From NCBI GenBank assembly GCA_009693785.1, contig SHWP01000007.1:1-64000 (forward strand): 64,000 bases of DNA, written 5' to 3'. A program made the translations under genes and the position numbers. Positions 31,145 through 40,016 of the stretch are shown here, one piece after another. The notes beneath the pieces are model-generated. The model ran no database searches. It was given only the letters and a program-made list of their open reading frames with translations, and had not been told where the DNA came from. Origin of the DNA: Rhodospirillaceae bacterium (GTDB lineage: Bacteria > Pseudomonadota > Alphaproteobacteria > Rhodospirillales > Rhodospirillaceae). Numbering within the stretch: position 1 is the stretch's first letter; each line of letters opens with the position of its first letter.

Positions 31145-31716
31145 TAGCGCTATCTCAAAAGCAGCCAATCAGCCTGTTCGTTGCATTGGTGTATGTGGGC
31201 ACGGCATTGCTTATGCCGTGCCGCATCGCTTTTGCGGCTGAAGCCGCCCCCCAGGCCACAGCAGCGGAAGAAAAACTTCTGAGAGAGGTTTTTCCACAGG
31301 CTGGCTCTTTTTCAGGAAAAAACGGTGCCAAGCCTCATTTCAAAGCATTTGCTAAAAACGCCAAGACGGGCAAAAACGAACTCGCTGGATTCGTTTTCAA
31401 AACCAATGAGGTCGAGCCGGATGAATACGGCTATGCCGGTCCAATAGAAATTATTGTTGGCATGACTAATGACGGCGTGATCACCGGCATCAAAGTCTTG
31501 AATCACCGCGAACCCTTCGGGTCGTTTTCGATTGATCCACCAGAGTTCGCAGCTCAGTTCAAGGGCAAGAGCATTCTCGACGCCTTTGAAGTAGGCAATG
31601 ATATCGATGCCGTCACGCGGGCTACGATCAGCGTCGAAGGCGCATCGCGGGTGATCAGGAAAAGTGCGCGGCGTATCCTTCAGCAGCACCTTGCGGAACA
31701 GCAAGGAAAGAAATGA
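31141..31716 (+). CDS. Exported FMN-binding-domain protein (flavinylated electron carrier)
   Basis: A 191-residue protein with an N-terminal signal or anchor (LFVALVYVGTALLMPCRIAFA, about 13-33) and an FMN-binding domain as in NosR, RnfG and NqrC: GYAGPIEIIVGMTNDGVITG and VLNHREPFGSFSIDP, then the flavin attachment region DAVTRATISVEGASRVI near 156-172. ApbE would link FMN to a threonine there; Arg stands where many relatives have Gly (S/T-G-A-T), a difference worth noting. The start GTG overlaps the cupin stop; the next gene's ATG overlaps this stop (ATGA). It corresponds to the periplasmic N-terminal part of NosR encoded as a separate gene. Confidence 0.88.
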   Translation: MIALSQKQPISLFVALVYVGTALLMPCRIAFAAEAAPQATAAEEKLLREVFPQAGSFSGKNGAKPHFKAFAKNAKTGKNELAGFVFKTNEVEPDEYGYAGPIEIIVGMTNDGVITGIKVLNHREPFGSFSIDPPEFAAQFKGKSILDAFEVGNDIDAVTRATISVEGASRVIRKSARRILQQHLAEQQGKK

Positions 31717-32720
31717 TGGGGCTAACGCTTCGGGCCGTTTTGGCGGCGCTACTTTGCCTGACGTTTATCGGCTCCGCACCAGCCCAACCGCTCCAAGATA
31801 ACGCATCGATTGCGCCGTCAGCTCAAGAAAGCATCGCACCTACCGCACCATCGTTGGCCGATCTTGATCTTCTCATCGAAGACGACGATGCCCAAATTCC
31901 ATCACTCGACCAAAGTGACATCATTGATTTAGCCGCGCTCGGTGCTTTCCTGGTGCTGGCGTTGCTGAGTTTTTGGAAAAAGAGCAAGGTTCTGAAACTC
32001 GCGACGATGGTCACCTCGGTCATCTACATGGGCTTCGTGAAAGGTAATCTTGTCTCGCTGGTTCACATCTTCGGACTGGTCGAATTGTCGTTTCCCATTT
32101 TTAAATACAACGTGTCTTGGTACCTGCTGATATTTTTCACTATTGTTTCCACGGGCCTGTGGGGGCGGCTGTACTGCGGGCGGGTTTGCGCATTTGGCGC
32201 GCTCACGCAACTGATGGATCAAATTATCCCAAGCCGGTTCCGGTATGAGTTACCCCGCAGGTACGAACAGCGCGCGGTTTATGTGAAATACATTCTTCTG
32301 GCGGGGTCGGTCGGCTACTTCCTGTTTTCTGGGGATAAATTTATCTACAAATACGTTGAGCCCTTTTGGATGTTCACGCTCACCGGCACTACCGTGATGT
32401 GGACGATGCTGACGCTGCTGCTGCTGACCACGGTTTTCATCCGGAATTTTTATTGCCGTTACCTTTGCTCGGTTGGCTCGGCCTTGGGCTTGTTGTCCAA
32501 TCTTTCCATCTTCCGTATCAAACGGTGGAAGCAGTGCAACACCTGCAAACTCTGCGAGAAGGCCTGTGAATGGGGCGCCATTCAGGGCCCAAAGATATTA
32601 GTTTCCGAGTGCGTCCGCTGTGATGATTGCGAAATCCTTTATAGCGACGACAAAAAATGCGTGCACTGGCTGATGCTCAAGAAAAACAGCCTCAAGCGCG
32701 CCGCAGCGGCGATCATTTGA
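31713..32720 (+). CDS. NosR/NapH-like membrane polyferredoxin
   Basis: A 335-residue integral membrane iron-sulfur protein. After a signal-type helix (about 4-24) and an acidic periplasmic stretch, several transmembrane helices run from about 70 to 260, containing the paired motifs CGRVCAFGALTQL and CRYLCSVGSALGL that mark the NosR C-terminal half. Two cluster motifs follow in the cytoplasm: CNTCKLCEKACEWGAI and CVRCDDCEILYSDDKKC. NosR transfers electrons across the membrane for nitrous-oxide reductase; no nosZ is in this window, so the acceptor here is unknown. The start overlaps the FMN-protein stop; the stop overlaps or abuts the apbE start. Confidence 0.9.
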   Translation: MMGLTLRAVLAALLCLTFIGSAPAQPLQDNASIAPSAQESIAPTAPSLADLDLLIEDDDAQIPSLDQSDIIDLAALGAFLVLALLSFWKKSKVLKLATMVTSVIYMGFVKGNLVSLVHIFGLVELSFPIFKYNVSWYLLIFFTIVSTGLWGRLYCGRVCAFGALTQLMDQIIPSRFRYELPRRYEQRAVYVKYILLAGSVGYFLFSGDKFIYKYVEPFWMFTLTGTTVMWTMLTLLLLTTVFIRNFYCRYLCSVGSALGLLSNLSIFRIKRWKQCNTCKLCEKACEWGAIQGPKILVSECVRCDDCEILYSDDKKCVHWLMLKKNSLKRAAAAII

Positions 32721-33895
32721 ACTTTCGAAGGGTAACAGGCAGGTTCGCATGCGGGCTTGCCGCACTGTTGCTCTTGCAGTCTTGCATTACAGCAACTCAC
32801 GAACCTAGCGTGGCGCATGGCGACTGGACGGTTATGGCCACGAGCCTCGACATAACCGTGTATCGCCCTGCGTCTATGTCCTCTCTCACGTCAGACGATT
32901 TAAGAGCTGCCTACGCCGAGGTTGTCGAGATCGACCGCCTCATGAGCCTGTACAAAGCCGACAGTGAATTGACGGCTTTAAATAATCGAAATGGCGAAGG
33001 GGCGGTGCCTGTCAGTCCCAAGTTATTCGAAGTTCTGAGCGCCGCAAGTCACTACGCCCATCTTTCTGGGGGCGCGTTCGACGCGACAGTTCAGCCCTTG
33101 GTGAACCTGTGGGGATTCTTCCGCGTGGAGCATGCCGCAATCCCGCTGCAAGCCCAGATTGATGCCGTCATGAAAGTCATCGGCAATGATCGAATGTCTT
33201 TGGATGCCAGCACCCGAACCCTCACACTTCAAGGCGGAACGCGGGTAGATCTTGGTGGCATCGCCAAGGGTTATGCAGTCGATCGGGCTCTCGCTGTGCT
33301 GAAAGCGCGCGGAGTTCAGGCGGCGCTGGTTAACTTGGGCGGCAACATTGGCGTTCTTGGCCGCCCGCCCGGCCGAAGGCCCTGGGTGGTCGGCATTCAG
33401 CACCCGCGTGAACCGAGACTAATTGGGCAGATTCGATTCTGGCACGGCGCGGTGGCAACCTCGGGTGATTATGATCGGTACTTTGAATTTGGCGGTAAAC
33501 GTTACAGCCACTTGCTGGATCCACGCACCGGCCAGCCGGTGGAGGGCATATATTCATTCACTGTGGTCGCACCCACCGCGACGGCGGCTGACGCATTTTC
33601 GACGGCTGCATTTGTTTTGGGGGCGGAGCGGGGGCTCGCATTGCTGAAGGGTTGCCGTGGGTTTCAAGGCGTCGCGATCGAACCCAACGAGACCCACGCC
33701 CTTCGCGGCGGAACAAACGAACCCTTGCTTGTCAGCGCAACGTCGCAAAGCGAATCGAGCCCAATTGCGAACAGGGACAAAATTTCTATCAATCTACAGC
33801 CCGATTCCTTCATTGTGGTAAGGCCAATCGATGCAGATCGGAAAAGCGTTACGCCTCGTGACTGCAATTGGCCCATTGCGCCAGATCCAGGCTAA
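32657..33895 (+). CDS. apbE: FAD:protein FMN transferase, lipoprotein form
   Basis: ApbE attaches FMN covalently to Thr/Ser of periplasmic flavoproteins, using FAD; the FMN-binding protein two genes upstream is its obvious target. A lipobox (LAALLLLQSC) follows a basic N-terminus. Family signatures are ATSLDITVY, GGAFDATVQPLVNLWGFF, VNLGGNIGVLGRPPGRRPW, the metal/FAD region YSHLLDPRTGQPVEG and the ATAADAFSTAAFVLG segment. The ATG at 32657 overlaps the polyferredoxin gene by 64 bases; a TTG at 32717, overlapping its stop (TTGA), gives a normal lipoprotein signal and may be the real start. The C-terminal 60 residues beyond the domain are low in recognisable features. Confidence 0.92.
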   Translation: MRALADAQEKQPQARRSGDHLNFRRVTGRFACGLAALLLLQSCITATHEPSVAHGDWTVMATSLDITVYRPASMSSLTSDDLRAAYAEVVEIDRLMSLYKADSELTALNNRNGEGAVPVSPKLFEVLSAASHYAHLSGGAFDATVQPLVNLWGFFRVEHAAIPLQAQIDAVMKVIGNDRMSLDASTRTLTLQGGTRVDLGGIAKGYAVDRALAVLKARGVQAALVNLGGNIGVLGRPPGRRPWVVGIQHPREPRLIGQIRFWHGAVATSGDYDRYFEFGGKRYSHLLDPRTGQPVEGIYSFTVVAPTATAADAFSTAAFVLGAERGLALLKGCRGFQGVAIEPNETHALRGGTNEPLLVSATSQSESSPIANRDKISINLQPDSFIVVRPIDADRKSVTPRDCNWPIAPDPG

Positions 33896-33915
33896 CTCTT
33901 GACCTGTGAACTTGT

Positions 33916-36120
33916 TTATTTCGGTGTTGCGACCTTGAGCTCTTTTTCTAAGCTCTGAGGTACACTTGTCGAATTGGCTAAAAGTGTGCGGTAAACCATC
34001 ACGTTTTCCATCACGCGCTGTACGTAATTGCGCGTCTCGGGGAACGGAATAGACTCGACCCAATCAACCGCATCGACACTGGCTAGCCTCGGGTCGCCGA
34101 AAGTGCGAGCCCATTGCTTTGGACGCCCGGGCCCCGCGTTATAGCCCGCCGCTGCCATGATGTAGGAGCCCTCAAACTCTTCCACCAGCGAGTTCAAATA
34201 GGCGCCGCCTAGGCGCACATTGTAAGCCGGGTCGGAGTTTAATTGCGGTTTGTTATAGCTTTGGCCGCTGGTCCTTGCGGTGGCGCGAGCGGTTGCAGGC
34301 ATGAGCTGCATCAGCCCTAGCGCCCCGGTCGGGCTAGCTGCATCGGTGTCGAAGTTGCTTTCTTGGCGCATGATCGCCAGCATCAGGGCCTTCTCGGGGG
34401 CCGCTGGAAACTTGAAAGCTGGTATTGGATAGCCGTAGGTCACGATAATGATGCGGTCGCGCCCGGCCTGGCGTGCAACCCACACGCCTAGGTCGGGGTG
34501 GCCCAAGCGGTGCGCCAACTCGGCCGCCATATGTCGATCGACTGCAAAATCCGAGGAATCCGCCAAGGCCAAAACAAATTGTCTCAAAAATGGTGTTCCT
34601 GGCACATCGGCCAGCGCACGAACGGCCTTGGTCATGTCTTTGTTGTCAAAGGCAGCACGTTCTTGGGCCGATGGTGTTGGGTCTAGTGGCAACTGCGGTA
34701 GCGTTGGGTTCTTCAACCGCCCGAGGCCAAGCTGGCCGTAGAATGTGGTGATATGCGTGGCCGCCTTGCGATACCAATCTGCGGCGATATCGGGCCGGCC
34801 CAGTTGCTCGGCGGCGCGTCCAGTCCAATAGGCGCCGCGCGAAACGTTGGCCGCCAATTGCACGGTATCGTAGACCTTTTGGAAGTGCTGCAGCGCAGCT
34901 TCGCCATCGTTGAGGAACCGCAAGGCGATCCAACCCGCCAGCCATTCGGCCTCGGATAAATTTACGGCATCGAGCGTGCCGTGGTTTTTTACAATCGTAT
35001 AGGCCTCACGTGCGCGGCTTTTTTCCAGTGAATCCCGCGCCAAAAATTGGCGTTCGCGCCACCACAAGTCGGGGCGGGGGGCGGTGTCAACCAAATTGGG
35101 TAACAACTCGCGTGCAGCGTCTTCACGATCGCGTTTGCGCCGCCATTTGATGCGGTCATAAACCAAACCCGGATCTGCGGCCAAATCGCCGGGTAACTTC
35201 GAGATCAAGCGTTCGACGTTGCCCGCTGACGCGATCAGCGCCATGCGCACCGAGGCAATGGCAGCCATGGGGGTGTCGACGCGTTTGAGCATGCGGTCTG
35301 CGGCACTACGCTGCTCGGCGTAAAGCAATTCTTCTAACCGGGCGCGATGATCCTCAGGCCGGATGAAACGGCTAAAGGTTTTGAGAAAGTCGCGTTCCTC
35401 GCCGCCATCGAAACGTCCCGTTAGCCAGGCTTCGCGCGCGAGCTTTTCGGCCAGGGGCATGTCGCGCGCCGACAGGGCAGCTTCGGCAAAAGCCACCTTG
35501 CCAGCCGTCGTGGCCGGCGGGTTCTTGGCAAACCAACTCAGGCGTTCGGCAGGGCCGCCTGAATCATCGGCGACATCCTCGGTAATGCGTTTGAGCTCGC
35601 CCATGGACGGCCAATCGGGGTGTGCCTCAATAAACGCGGTTCGTTCGTTAAAATCGATCTGGGCACCGGGCGAGCGCATGGCGATCCATTCGATCACATT
35701 GACCAAAACCGGATTGCCTATGCGGCGCACGCTCTCGCGTGCACTTGCCCAACGTGACGAGGCTGCCGATTGGATGGCTTGGGCGAATAATTCACGGTCA
35801 CGAGGGGTCAGGGCCGTGGGCTCAATCCGTGTGCCAAGTCTCACACCGGTTATACTCTCGGCAGATGGAGCTGCTTGCGTGATGGTGCTTGTGGTTGGTC
35901 CTTTCCGGTCCGGGATGGGTGGCTTTCTTTCAGGCAGGATCGGCACCTTGGCCGCGCGGGGCACTTCGGGTGCTGGCGTAGACTTGGCGCGTTCGGGAAT
36001 ATCGGGCTTGCGCTCGGGCAAGATGCGCGGGCTGGTCTGGGCCATGACCGGTGGCAGTGCGTTCGCGGTAAGTGCGAACGTCACAGCCATGGCGCAGCTG
36101 GCGCGAATCCAAAATCTCAT
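33916..36120 (-). CDS. Soluble lytic murein transglycosylase
   Basis: Periplasmic enzyme cleaving peptidoglycan glycan strands to 1,6-anhydromuropeptides. The protein is 734 residues from MRFWIRASCAMAVTFALTAN, which is a good signal peptide; the frame is open for 68 more codons upstream without support. A Pro/Arg/Lys-rich region follows with two close copies of ILPERKPxIPxR (about 33-80). A long alpha-solenoid of TPR-like repeats follows, then the SLT domain with AIMRQESNFDTDAASPTGAL (catalytic Glu near 587), GLMQLMPATA and AAAGYNAGPGR. It converges with apbE and is divergent from dapA, as in many Alphaproteobacteria. Confidence 0.93.
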   Translation of the reverse strand: MRFWIRASCAMAVTFALTANALPPVMAQTSPRILPERKPDIPERAKSTPAPEVPRAAKVPILPERKPPIPDRKGPTTSTITQAAPSAESITGVRLGTRIEPTALTPRDRELFAQAIQSAASSRWASARESVRRIGNPVLVNVIEWIAMRSPGAQIDFNERTAFIEAHPDWPSMGELKRITEDVADDSGGPAERLSWFAKNPPATTAGKVAFAEAALSARDMPLAEKLAREAWLTGRFDGGEERDFLKTFSRFIRPEDHRARLEELLYAEQRSAADRMLKRVDTPMAAIASVRMALIASAGNVERLISKLPGDLAADPGLVYDRIKWRRKRDREDAARELLPNLVDTAPRPDLWWRERQFLARDSLEKSRAREAYTIVKNHGTLDAVNLSEAEWLAGWIALRFLNDGEAALQHFQKVYDTVQLAANVSRGAYWTGRAAEQLGRPDIAADWYRKAATHITTFYGQLGLGRLKNPTLPQLPLDPTPSAQERAAFDNKDMTKAVRALADVPGTPFLRQFVLALADSSDFAVDRHMAAELAHRLGHPDLGVWVARQAGRDRIIIVTYGYPIPAFKFPAAPEKALMLAIMRQESNFDTDAASPTGALGLMQLMPATARATARTSGQSYNKPQLNSDPAYNVRLGGAYLNSLVEEFEGSYIMAAAGYNAGPGRPKQWARTFGDPRLASVDAVDWVESIPFPETRNYVQRVMENVMVYRTLLANSTSVPQSLEKELKVATPK

Positions 36121-36274
36121 CCAACTCTCATAAAAAACTTTCGGGCCTTTGCGCAAGTCCTTGATGCATAAATGTGTTTTCAATCTCACCCACTTGCCGC
36201 AATAGCGTTCTATGATATGGTCGCCACCCCATTTAACCGGGGTTCGACCAGTGCCCCCGCCGGAGTTTGCCAGA

Positions 36275-37162
36275 ATGACACCCGCATTTCGCGGATCAAT
36301 TACCGCCTTGATTACCCCGTTCAACGGTTATGCCGTGGACGAAAAGGGCTTTCAGGCCTTTGTCGACTGGCAAATCAAGGAAGGCTCCCATGGCGTGGTT
36401 CCCTGCGGCACGACGGGGGAATCGCCCACACTGTCGCATGAGGAACACCGCCGGGTGGTGGAGCTTTGCATCGAGGTGGCCAAGGGCCGGGTTCCGGTGA
36501 TCGCGGGCACCGGCTCGAATTCGACGACCGAGGCCATTGAACTGACCAAGCATGCCAAGCTAGCCGGGGCTGATGCAGCCCTGGTGGTGGCGCCGTATTA
36601 CAACAAACCCAATCAGGAAGGACTAAAGCTGCATTTCCGTGCCATCGCCGATGCGGTCGATATTCCGATCATTATTTACAATGTACCCAGCCGCACCATT
36701 GTCGATATTTCTGTTGAGACCATGGCGGAGTTGGCGCGTCACCCCAACATTGTCGGGGTGAAGGATGCCACTGGCGACGTGTCGCGCGCGACAAAGACGC
36801 GCCTGGCCATTGGCGATGAATTTTGCCAGCTCTCGGGCGATGACGGTACATCCGTTGGGTTCCTAGCCCATGGCGGAGTTGGGTGCATTTCGGTGACGGC
36901 CAACATCGCGCCGCGTTTGTGTTCGCAATTACAAAACGCCTGGACGCTCGATAACACCGAAGACGTGATCCGGTTCCGTGATATTTTGCATCCTCTGCAT
37001 GAAATCTTGTTTTGCGAGACCAGTCCGGCTCCTGTGAAGTACGCTGCACACTTATTGAGTAAGTGCGAACCCGATACGCGCTTGCCCTTGGCTCCACTGA
37101 CCTTGAAGAGCAAGGCCCGGATCGAGGAAGCCATGCGCGGCGCGGGCCTGTTGAACGACTAG
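36275..37162 (+). CDS. dapA: 4-hydroxy-tetrahydrodipicolinate synthase
   Basis: Condenses pyruvate with aspartate semialdehyde in lysine and diaminopimelate synthesis. From MTPAFRGSITALITPFNG the protein has 295 residues with GTTGESPTLSHEEH, the catalytic tyrosine in IIYNVPSRT and the Schiff-base lysine in VGVKDATGDVSR. The frame is open from 36212, but ATG 36275 with CCGGAG upstream fits the family start. smpB follows after 24 bases, a conserved pairing. Confidence 0.97.
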   Translation: MTPAFRGSITALITPFNGYAVDEKGFQAFVDWQIKEGSHGVVPCGTTGESPTLSHEEHRRVVELCIEVAKGRVPVIAGTGSNSTTEAIELTKHAKLAGADAALVVAPYYNKPNQEGLKLHFRAIADAVDIPIIIYNVPSRTIVDISVETMAELARHPNIVGVKDATGDVSRATKTRLAIGDEFCQLSGDDGTSVGFLAHGGVGCISVTANIAPRLCSQLQNAWTLDNTEDVIRFRDILHPLHEILFCETSPAPVKYAAHLLSKCEPDTRLPLAPLTLKSKARIEEAMRGAGLLND

Positions 37163-37186
37163 GCATGCGGCCAAGCCGCAATTTTC

Positions 37187-37660
37187 ATGGCTAAATCAAC
37201 GTTGATCTCTCATGGCCGGGTCGCTGAGAACCGCAAGGCCCGCTATAACTACTCCATTGAAGACACAGTGGAGGCAGGCATCGTGCTGGTGGGCAGCGAG
37301 GTCAAATCGCTGCGCATGGGCCGTGCAACCATCTCCGAGGCTTTTGCGCAACCCGAAGGCCGCGAGATATTTCTAATCAATGCGCATATCCCGATGTACC
37401 AGGGCGGCGGTAAGTTTCAGCACGAGGAAACCCGCAAACGGCGATTGCTGTTGCACAAGAAACAAATCGATCGACTGTCTGCTTCGGTGCAACGCGAGGG
37501 GATGACGCTGGTGCCGCTATCGCTATTCTTCAACGACAAGGGCATCGCCAAGCTCTCGCTTGGCTTGGGCAAAGGCAAGAAATTCCAAGACAAACGCGAG
37601 GACATCAAGAAACGCAACTGGAACCGCCAGAAGTCGCGGTTGATGCGCGATAAAGGCTAG
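37187..37660 (+). CDS. smpB: SsrA-binding protein SmpB
   Basis: Partner of tmRNA in rescue of stalled ribosomes. The 157 residues show [41 protein letters not shown], the beta-barrel strands [18 protein letters not shown] and the C-terminal basic tail [20 protein letters not shown] that enters the decoding site. It follows dapA and ends four bases before the oxidoreductase gene, so all three are likely one transcript. Confidence 0.97.
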   Translation: MAKSTLISHGRVAENRKARYNYSIEDTVEAGIVLVGSEVKSLRMGRATISEAFAQPEGREIFLINAHIPMYQGGGKFQHEETRKRRLLLHKKQIDRLSASVQREGMTLVPLSLFFNDKGIAKLSLGLGKGKKFQDKREDIKKRNWNRQKSRLMRDKG

Positions 37661-37664
37661 TGCG

Positions 37665-38330
37665 ATGACTGACGATCCTGATCTCACCGGCAAGGTGAAA
37701 GACAAACTTATCCGCGCCAAGGAGCAATGGGCCAAGGATGGGCGTGGGTTGACAGGCCAGACAGCGCGCCCCGAGACCGAACGCCTGCCACCGGGCCAGC
37801 GGCTGACCAAAGATTTTCCGGTGCTCGATCTAGGCGTGCAGCCGAACCTGACCCAGGCAGAATGGAGTTTGAGTGTTGCAGGCCAAGTGAAACGACCCAT
37901 CAAGTGGTCGTGGCAAGACCTCATGGCCCAACCGCAACAGGAATTCCTCAACGACATTCATTGCGTCACCACTTGGTCACGCTACGACAATACTTGGCGC
38001 GGCGTTCCTATGCGTGCATTGCTAGCCGCCGCCGAGTTACTACCAACTGCCAAATACCTGATGCTGAAAAGCTTCGATGGCTATTCAACCAATGTACCCC
38101 TGGCCGATGTGGACCGCGATGATGTTTTCTTAGGCCATACGTGGAATGGCGCAGCCCTGACGCGCGAGCACGGCGGGCCGGTACGCCTGGTCGTGCCCCA
38201 CTTGTACTTTTGGAAGAGTGCCAAGTGGATCCGGCACATTACCTTCATGGAGAAGGACCAGCCGGGCTATTGGGAAGCGCGTGGGTATCACATGCGCGGC
38301 GACCCCTGGCCGGAAGAGCGGTATAGCTAG
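37665..38330 (+). CDS. Sulfite-oxidase-like molybdopterin oxidoreductase
   Basis: A 221-residue cytoplasmic protein of the sulfite-oxidase (SUOX) molybdenum-cofactor fold without a signal peptide. Seen are WSLSVAGQVKRPIKWSWQDL, the cofactor cysteine in DIHCVTTWSRYDNTWRGVPM, LMLKSFDGYSTNVPLAD and GGPVRLVVPHLYFWKSAKW. It lacks the dimerisation domain of true sulfite oxidases, so substrate and electron partner are open. It starts four bases after smpB. Its stop overlaps that of the convergent methyltransferase. Confidence 0.92.
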   Translation: MTDDPDLTGKVKDKLIRAKEQWAKDGRGLTGQTARPETERLPPGQRLTKDFPVLDLGVQPNLTQAEWSLSVAGQVKRPIKWSWQDLMAQPQQEFLNDIHCVTTWSRYDNTWRGVPMRALLAAAELLPTAKYLMLKSFDGYSTNVPLADVDRDDVFLGHTWNGAALTREHGGPVRLVVPHLYFWKSAKWIRHITFMEKDQPGYWEARGYHMRGDPWPEERYS

Positions 38331-39430
38331 GCTTGCGCCACCACGCCTTCTACCAGGCTCATGGTCGAGGGGGCAGCCGTGGCGATGATGCGGGTAAGCC
38401 TAAGGCCTGCTGCGCGATAGATTTTATCAAACTCATCAGCCGTGCGTTCGCGGCCGCTCAATAGAGCCATGATTCCCACATCCAGCGCCTTGTTAGCATC
38501 GGGATCGTTGCCGGGTTTGATGACAGCGTCCACAGCGATCAGTTTGGCAGAGCTGTTCATTGCCGCCGCGCAATTCTTGAGAATCCGCACGGCTGTATCA
38601 TCATCCCAGTCGTGCAAGATACGTTTGAGAACATATACATCACCTCCGCTGGGAATTCGCTCGAAGAAGTTCCCAACAACCATCTCACAGCGCGATGCCA
38701 GACCTGCGTCGCGCACATGATTCGGTTGCGCGAGCACATGGGCCTGATCGAATAGCATGCCACACACGTTGGAGTTGGCTTTCAGCAGTGTCGCCATAAA
38801 GCCGCCGCGCCCGCCGCCGATATCGACTACCGTTTTGGCATCGCCGAATGGATAGGCAGCCGCAACGCTGTCGTTTTCGGGCGCTGATTGCATCGCCATG
38901 GCGGCATCGAAACGTGCCCCCACATCGGGATGCGCGGCGAGGTAATCAAAAAAATCGGCGCCAAAGGCTTTGGTGAAGGCAGGCTCGCCGGTTTTAATGG
39001 TATGGGGCAAGTTACGGAATGTGTCCCATGTCACATCTTGCCACGACTGGCGCACGGAATCGCGCATTGAACCAGCCACGCCCGAGCGCAAGAGTTGCGA
39101 GGTTTCGGTGTTGCGGAAACGGCCATCGGCGTCTTCCGAGAAAATCCCATTTGCGGCGAGATAACGCAAAAGCCGGTACAACGATGGCCCATGTGAACTT
39201 GTGCGGATCGCCAAGTCCGGGGCGGATAACGGCGTGGGATCGATCAAGTCTGCGATACCCAACTCAGCTGCAATGCCCAAGCACCGTGCCAGCATGACGT
39301 GTCCGGTGATGCGCAGCAGTTGCTGTCGGGGTGGAAGAGGGGTGTCTTGGGCCATCAGTGCCATTTCATCGGGGTTTGCGGGGTCTTGCAAGCCTGCTTG
39401 CATTGCCGGAGACTTAGGGGGGCCTGCCAC
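38327..39430 (-). CDS. O-methyltransferase (hydroxyneurosporene/acetylserotonin type)
   Basis: A 367-residue class I SAM-dependent O-methyltransferase with an N-terminal winged-helix dimerisation domain (about 35-110: LLRITGHVMLARCLGIAAEL, then IRTSSHGPSLYRLLRYLAANG) and a Rossmann domain. Motif I is VVDIGGGRGGFMATLL, then LKRILHDWDDDTAVRILKNC, which carries the catalytic His-Asp of plant-type O-methyltransferases, and AVDAVIKPGN. Family members act on polyketides, carotenoids or other hydroxylated compounds; the neighbours give no hint. The N-terminal 25 residues look non-conserved and ATGs near 39364 or 39355 may be the real start. It is divergent from the glutathione peroxidase gene. Confidence 0.87.
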   Translation of the reverse strand: MAGPPKSPAMQAGLQDPANPDEMALMAQDTPLPPRQQLLRITGHVMLARCLGIAAELGIADLIDPTPLSAPDLAIRTSSHGPSLYRLLRYLAANGIFSEDADGRFRNTETSQLLRSGVAGSMRDSVRQSWQDVTWDTFRNLPHTIKTGEPAFTKAFGADFFDYLAAHPDVGARFDAAMAMQSAPENDSVAAAYPFGDAKTVVDIGGGRGGFMATLLKANSNVCGMLFDQAHVLAQPNHVRDAGLASRCEMVVGNFFERIPSGGDVYVLKRILHDWDDDTAVRILKNCAAAMNSSAKLIAVDAVIKPGNDPDANKALDVGIMALLSGRERTADEFDKIYRAAGLRLTRIIATAAPSTMSLVEGVVAQA

Positions 39431-39452
39431 TGCCAGCCGGAAGGATCAGCCC

Positions 39453-39998
39453 ATGACCCGTTTTGCCGCATTGCTTGCCGCCGCGTTGACTATCACCCTC
39501 GGAGGAACCGCCATGGCCGAGAACGCCCATGATTTTTCATTTAAGACTATCGATGGTCAACCGCTGCTGTTGAGCGAGTACAAAGGCAAGGCTGTGCTGG
39601 TCGTGAACACCGCTTCCTTCTGCGGCTACACCCCACAGTACAAAGGTCTGCAAAGCTTGTGGGAGGACTACAAGGACAAAGGCTTAGTGGTGTTAGGCGT
39701 GCCTGCCAACGATTTCGGCGCGCAGGAGCCTGGTTCCAATGCCGAGATCAAGGATTTTTGCGAAAGCAAGTACGATGTGACATTTCCATTGGCCTCCAAA
39801 GAGGTCGTGAAGGGCTCGAAGGCTCATCCGTTTTATAAGTGGGCGGCAGCGACCCTCGGCGAAGGCATGGCGCCGAAATGGAATTTCCACAAATACCTCG
39901 TCGATGCTGATGGCAACCTCGTTGCTGCATTTCCCACGACGCTTGAGCCCAAGAGCAAAGAGATCGTGGCCGCCGTGAATAAAGTGTTGGCGAAGTAA
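39453..39998 (+). CDS. Exported glutathione-peroxidase-family protein
   Basis: A 181-residue thiol peroxidase with a signal peptide (MTRFAALLAAALTITLGGTAMA). The core motif VVNTASFCGYTPQYKGLQ places the peroxidatic cysteine at about 57; the later KWNFHKYLVD holds the conserved Trp-Asn of the catalytic tetrad and the Asn-Phe step. The cysteine replaces selenocysteine, as in most bacteria. The ATG at 39453 is preceded by GGAAGGA. Periplasmic location suggests defence against exogenous peroxides, with a non-glutathione reductant likely. An esterase gene follows 18 bases after the stop. Confidence 0.93.
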   Translation: MTRFAALLAAALTITLGGTAMAENAHDFSFKTIDGQPLLLSEYKGKAVLVVNTASFCGYTPQYKGLQSLWEDYKDKGLVVLGVPANDFGAQEPGSNAEIKDFCESKYDVTFPLASKEVVKGSKAHPFYKWAAATLGEGMAPKWNFHKYLVDADGNLVAAFPTTLEPKSKEIVAAVNKVLAK

Positions 39999-40016
39999 TT
40001 TCACGCATTTCTGTCT

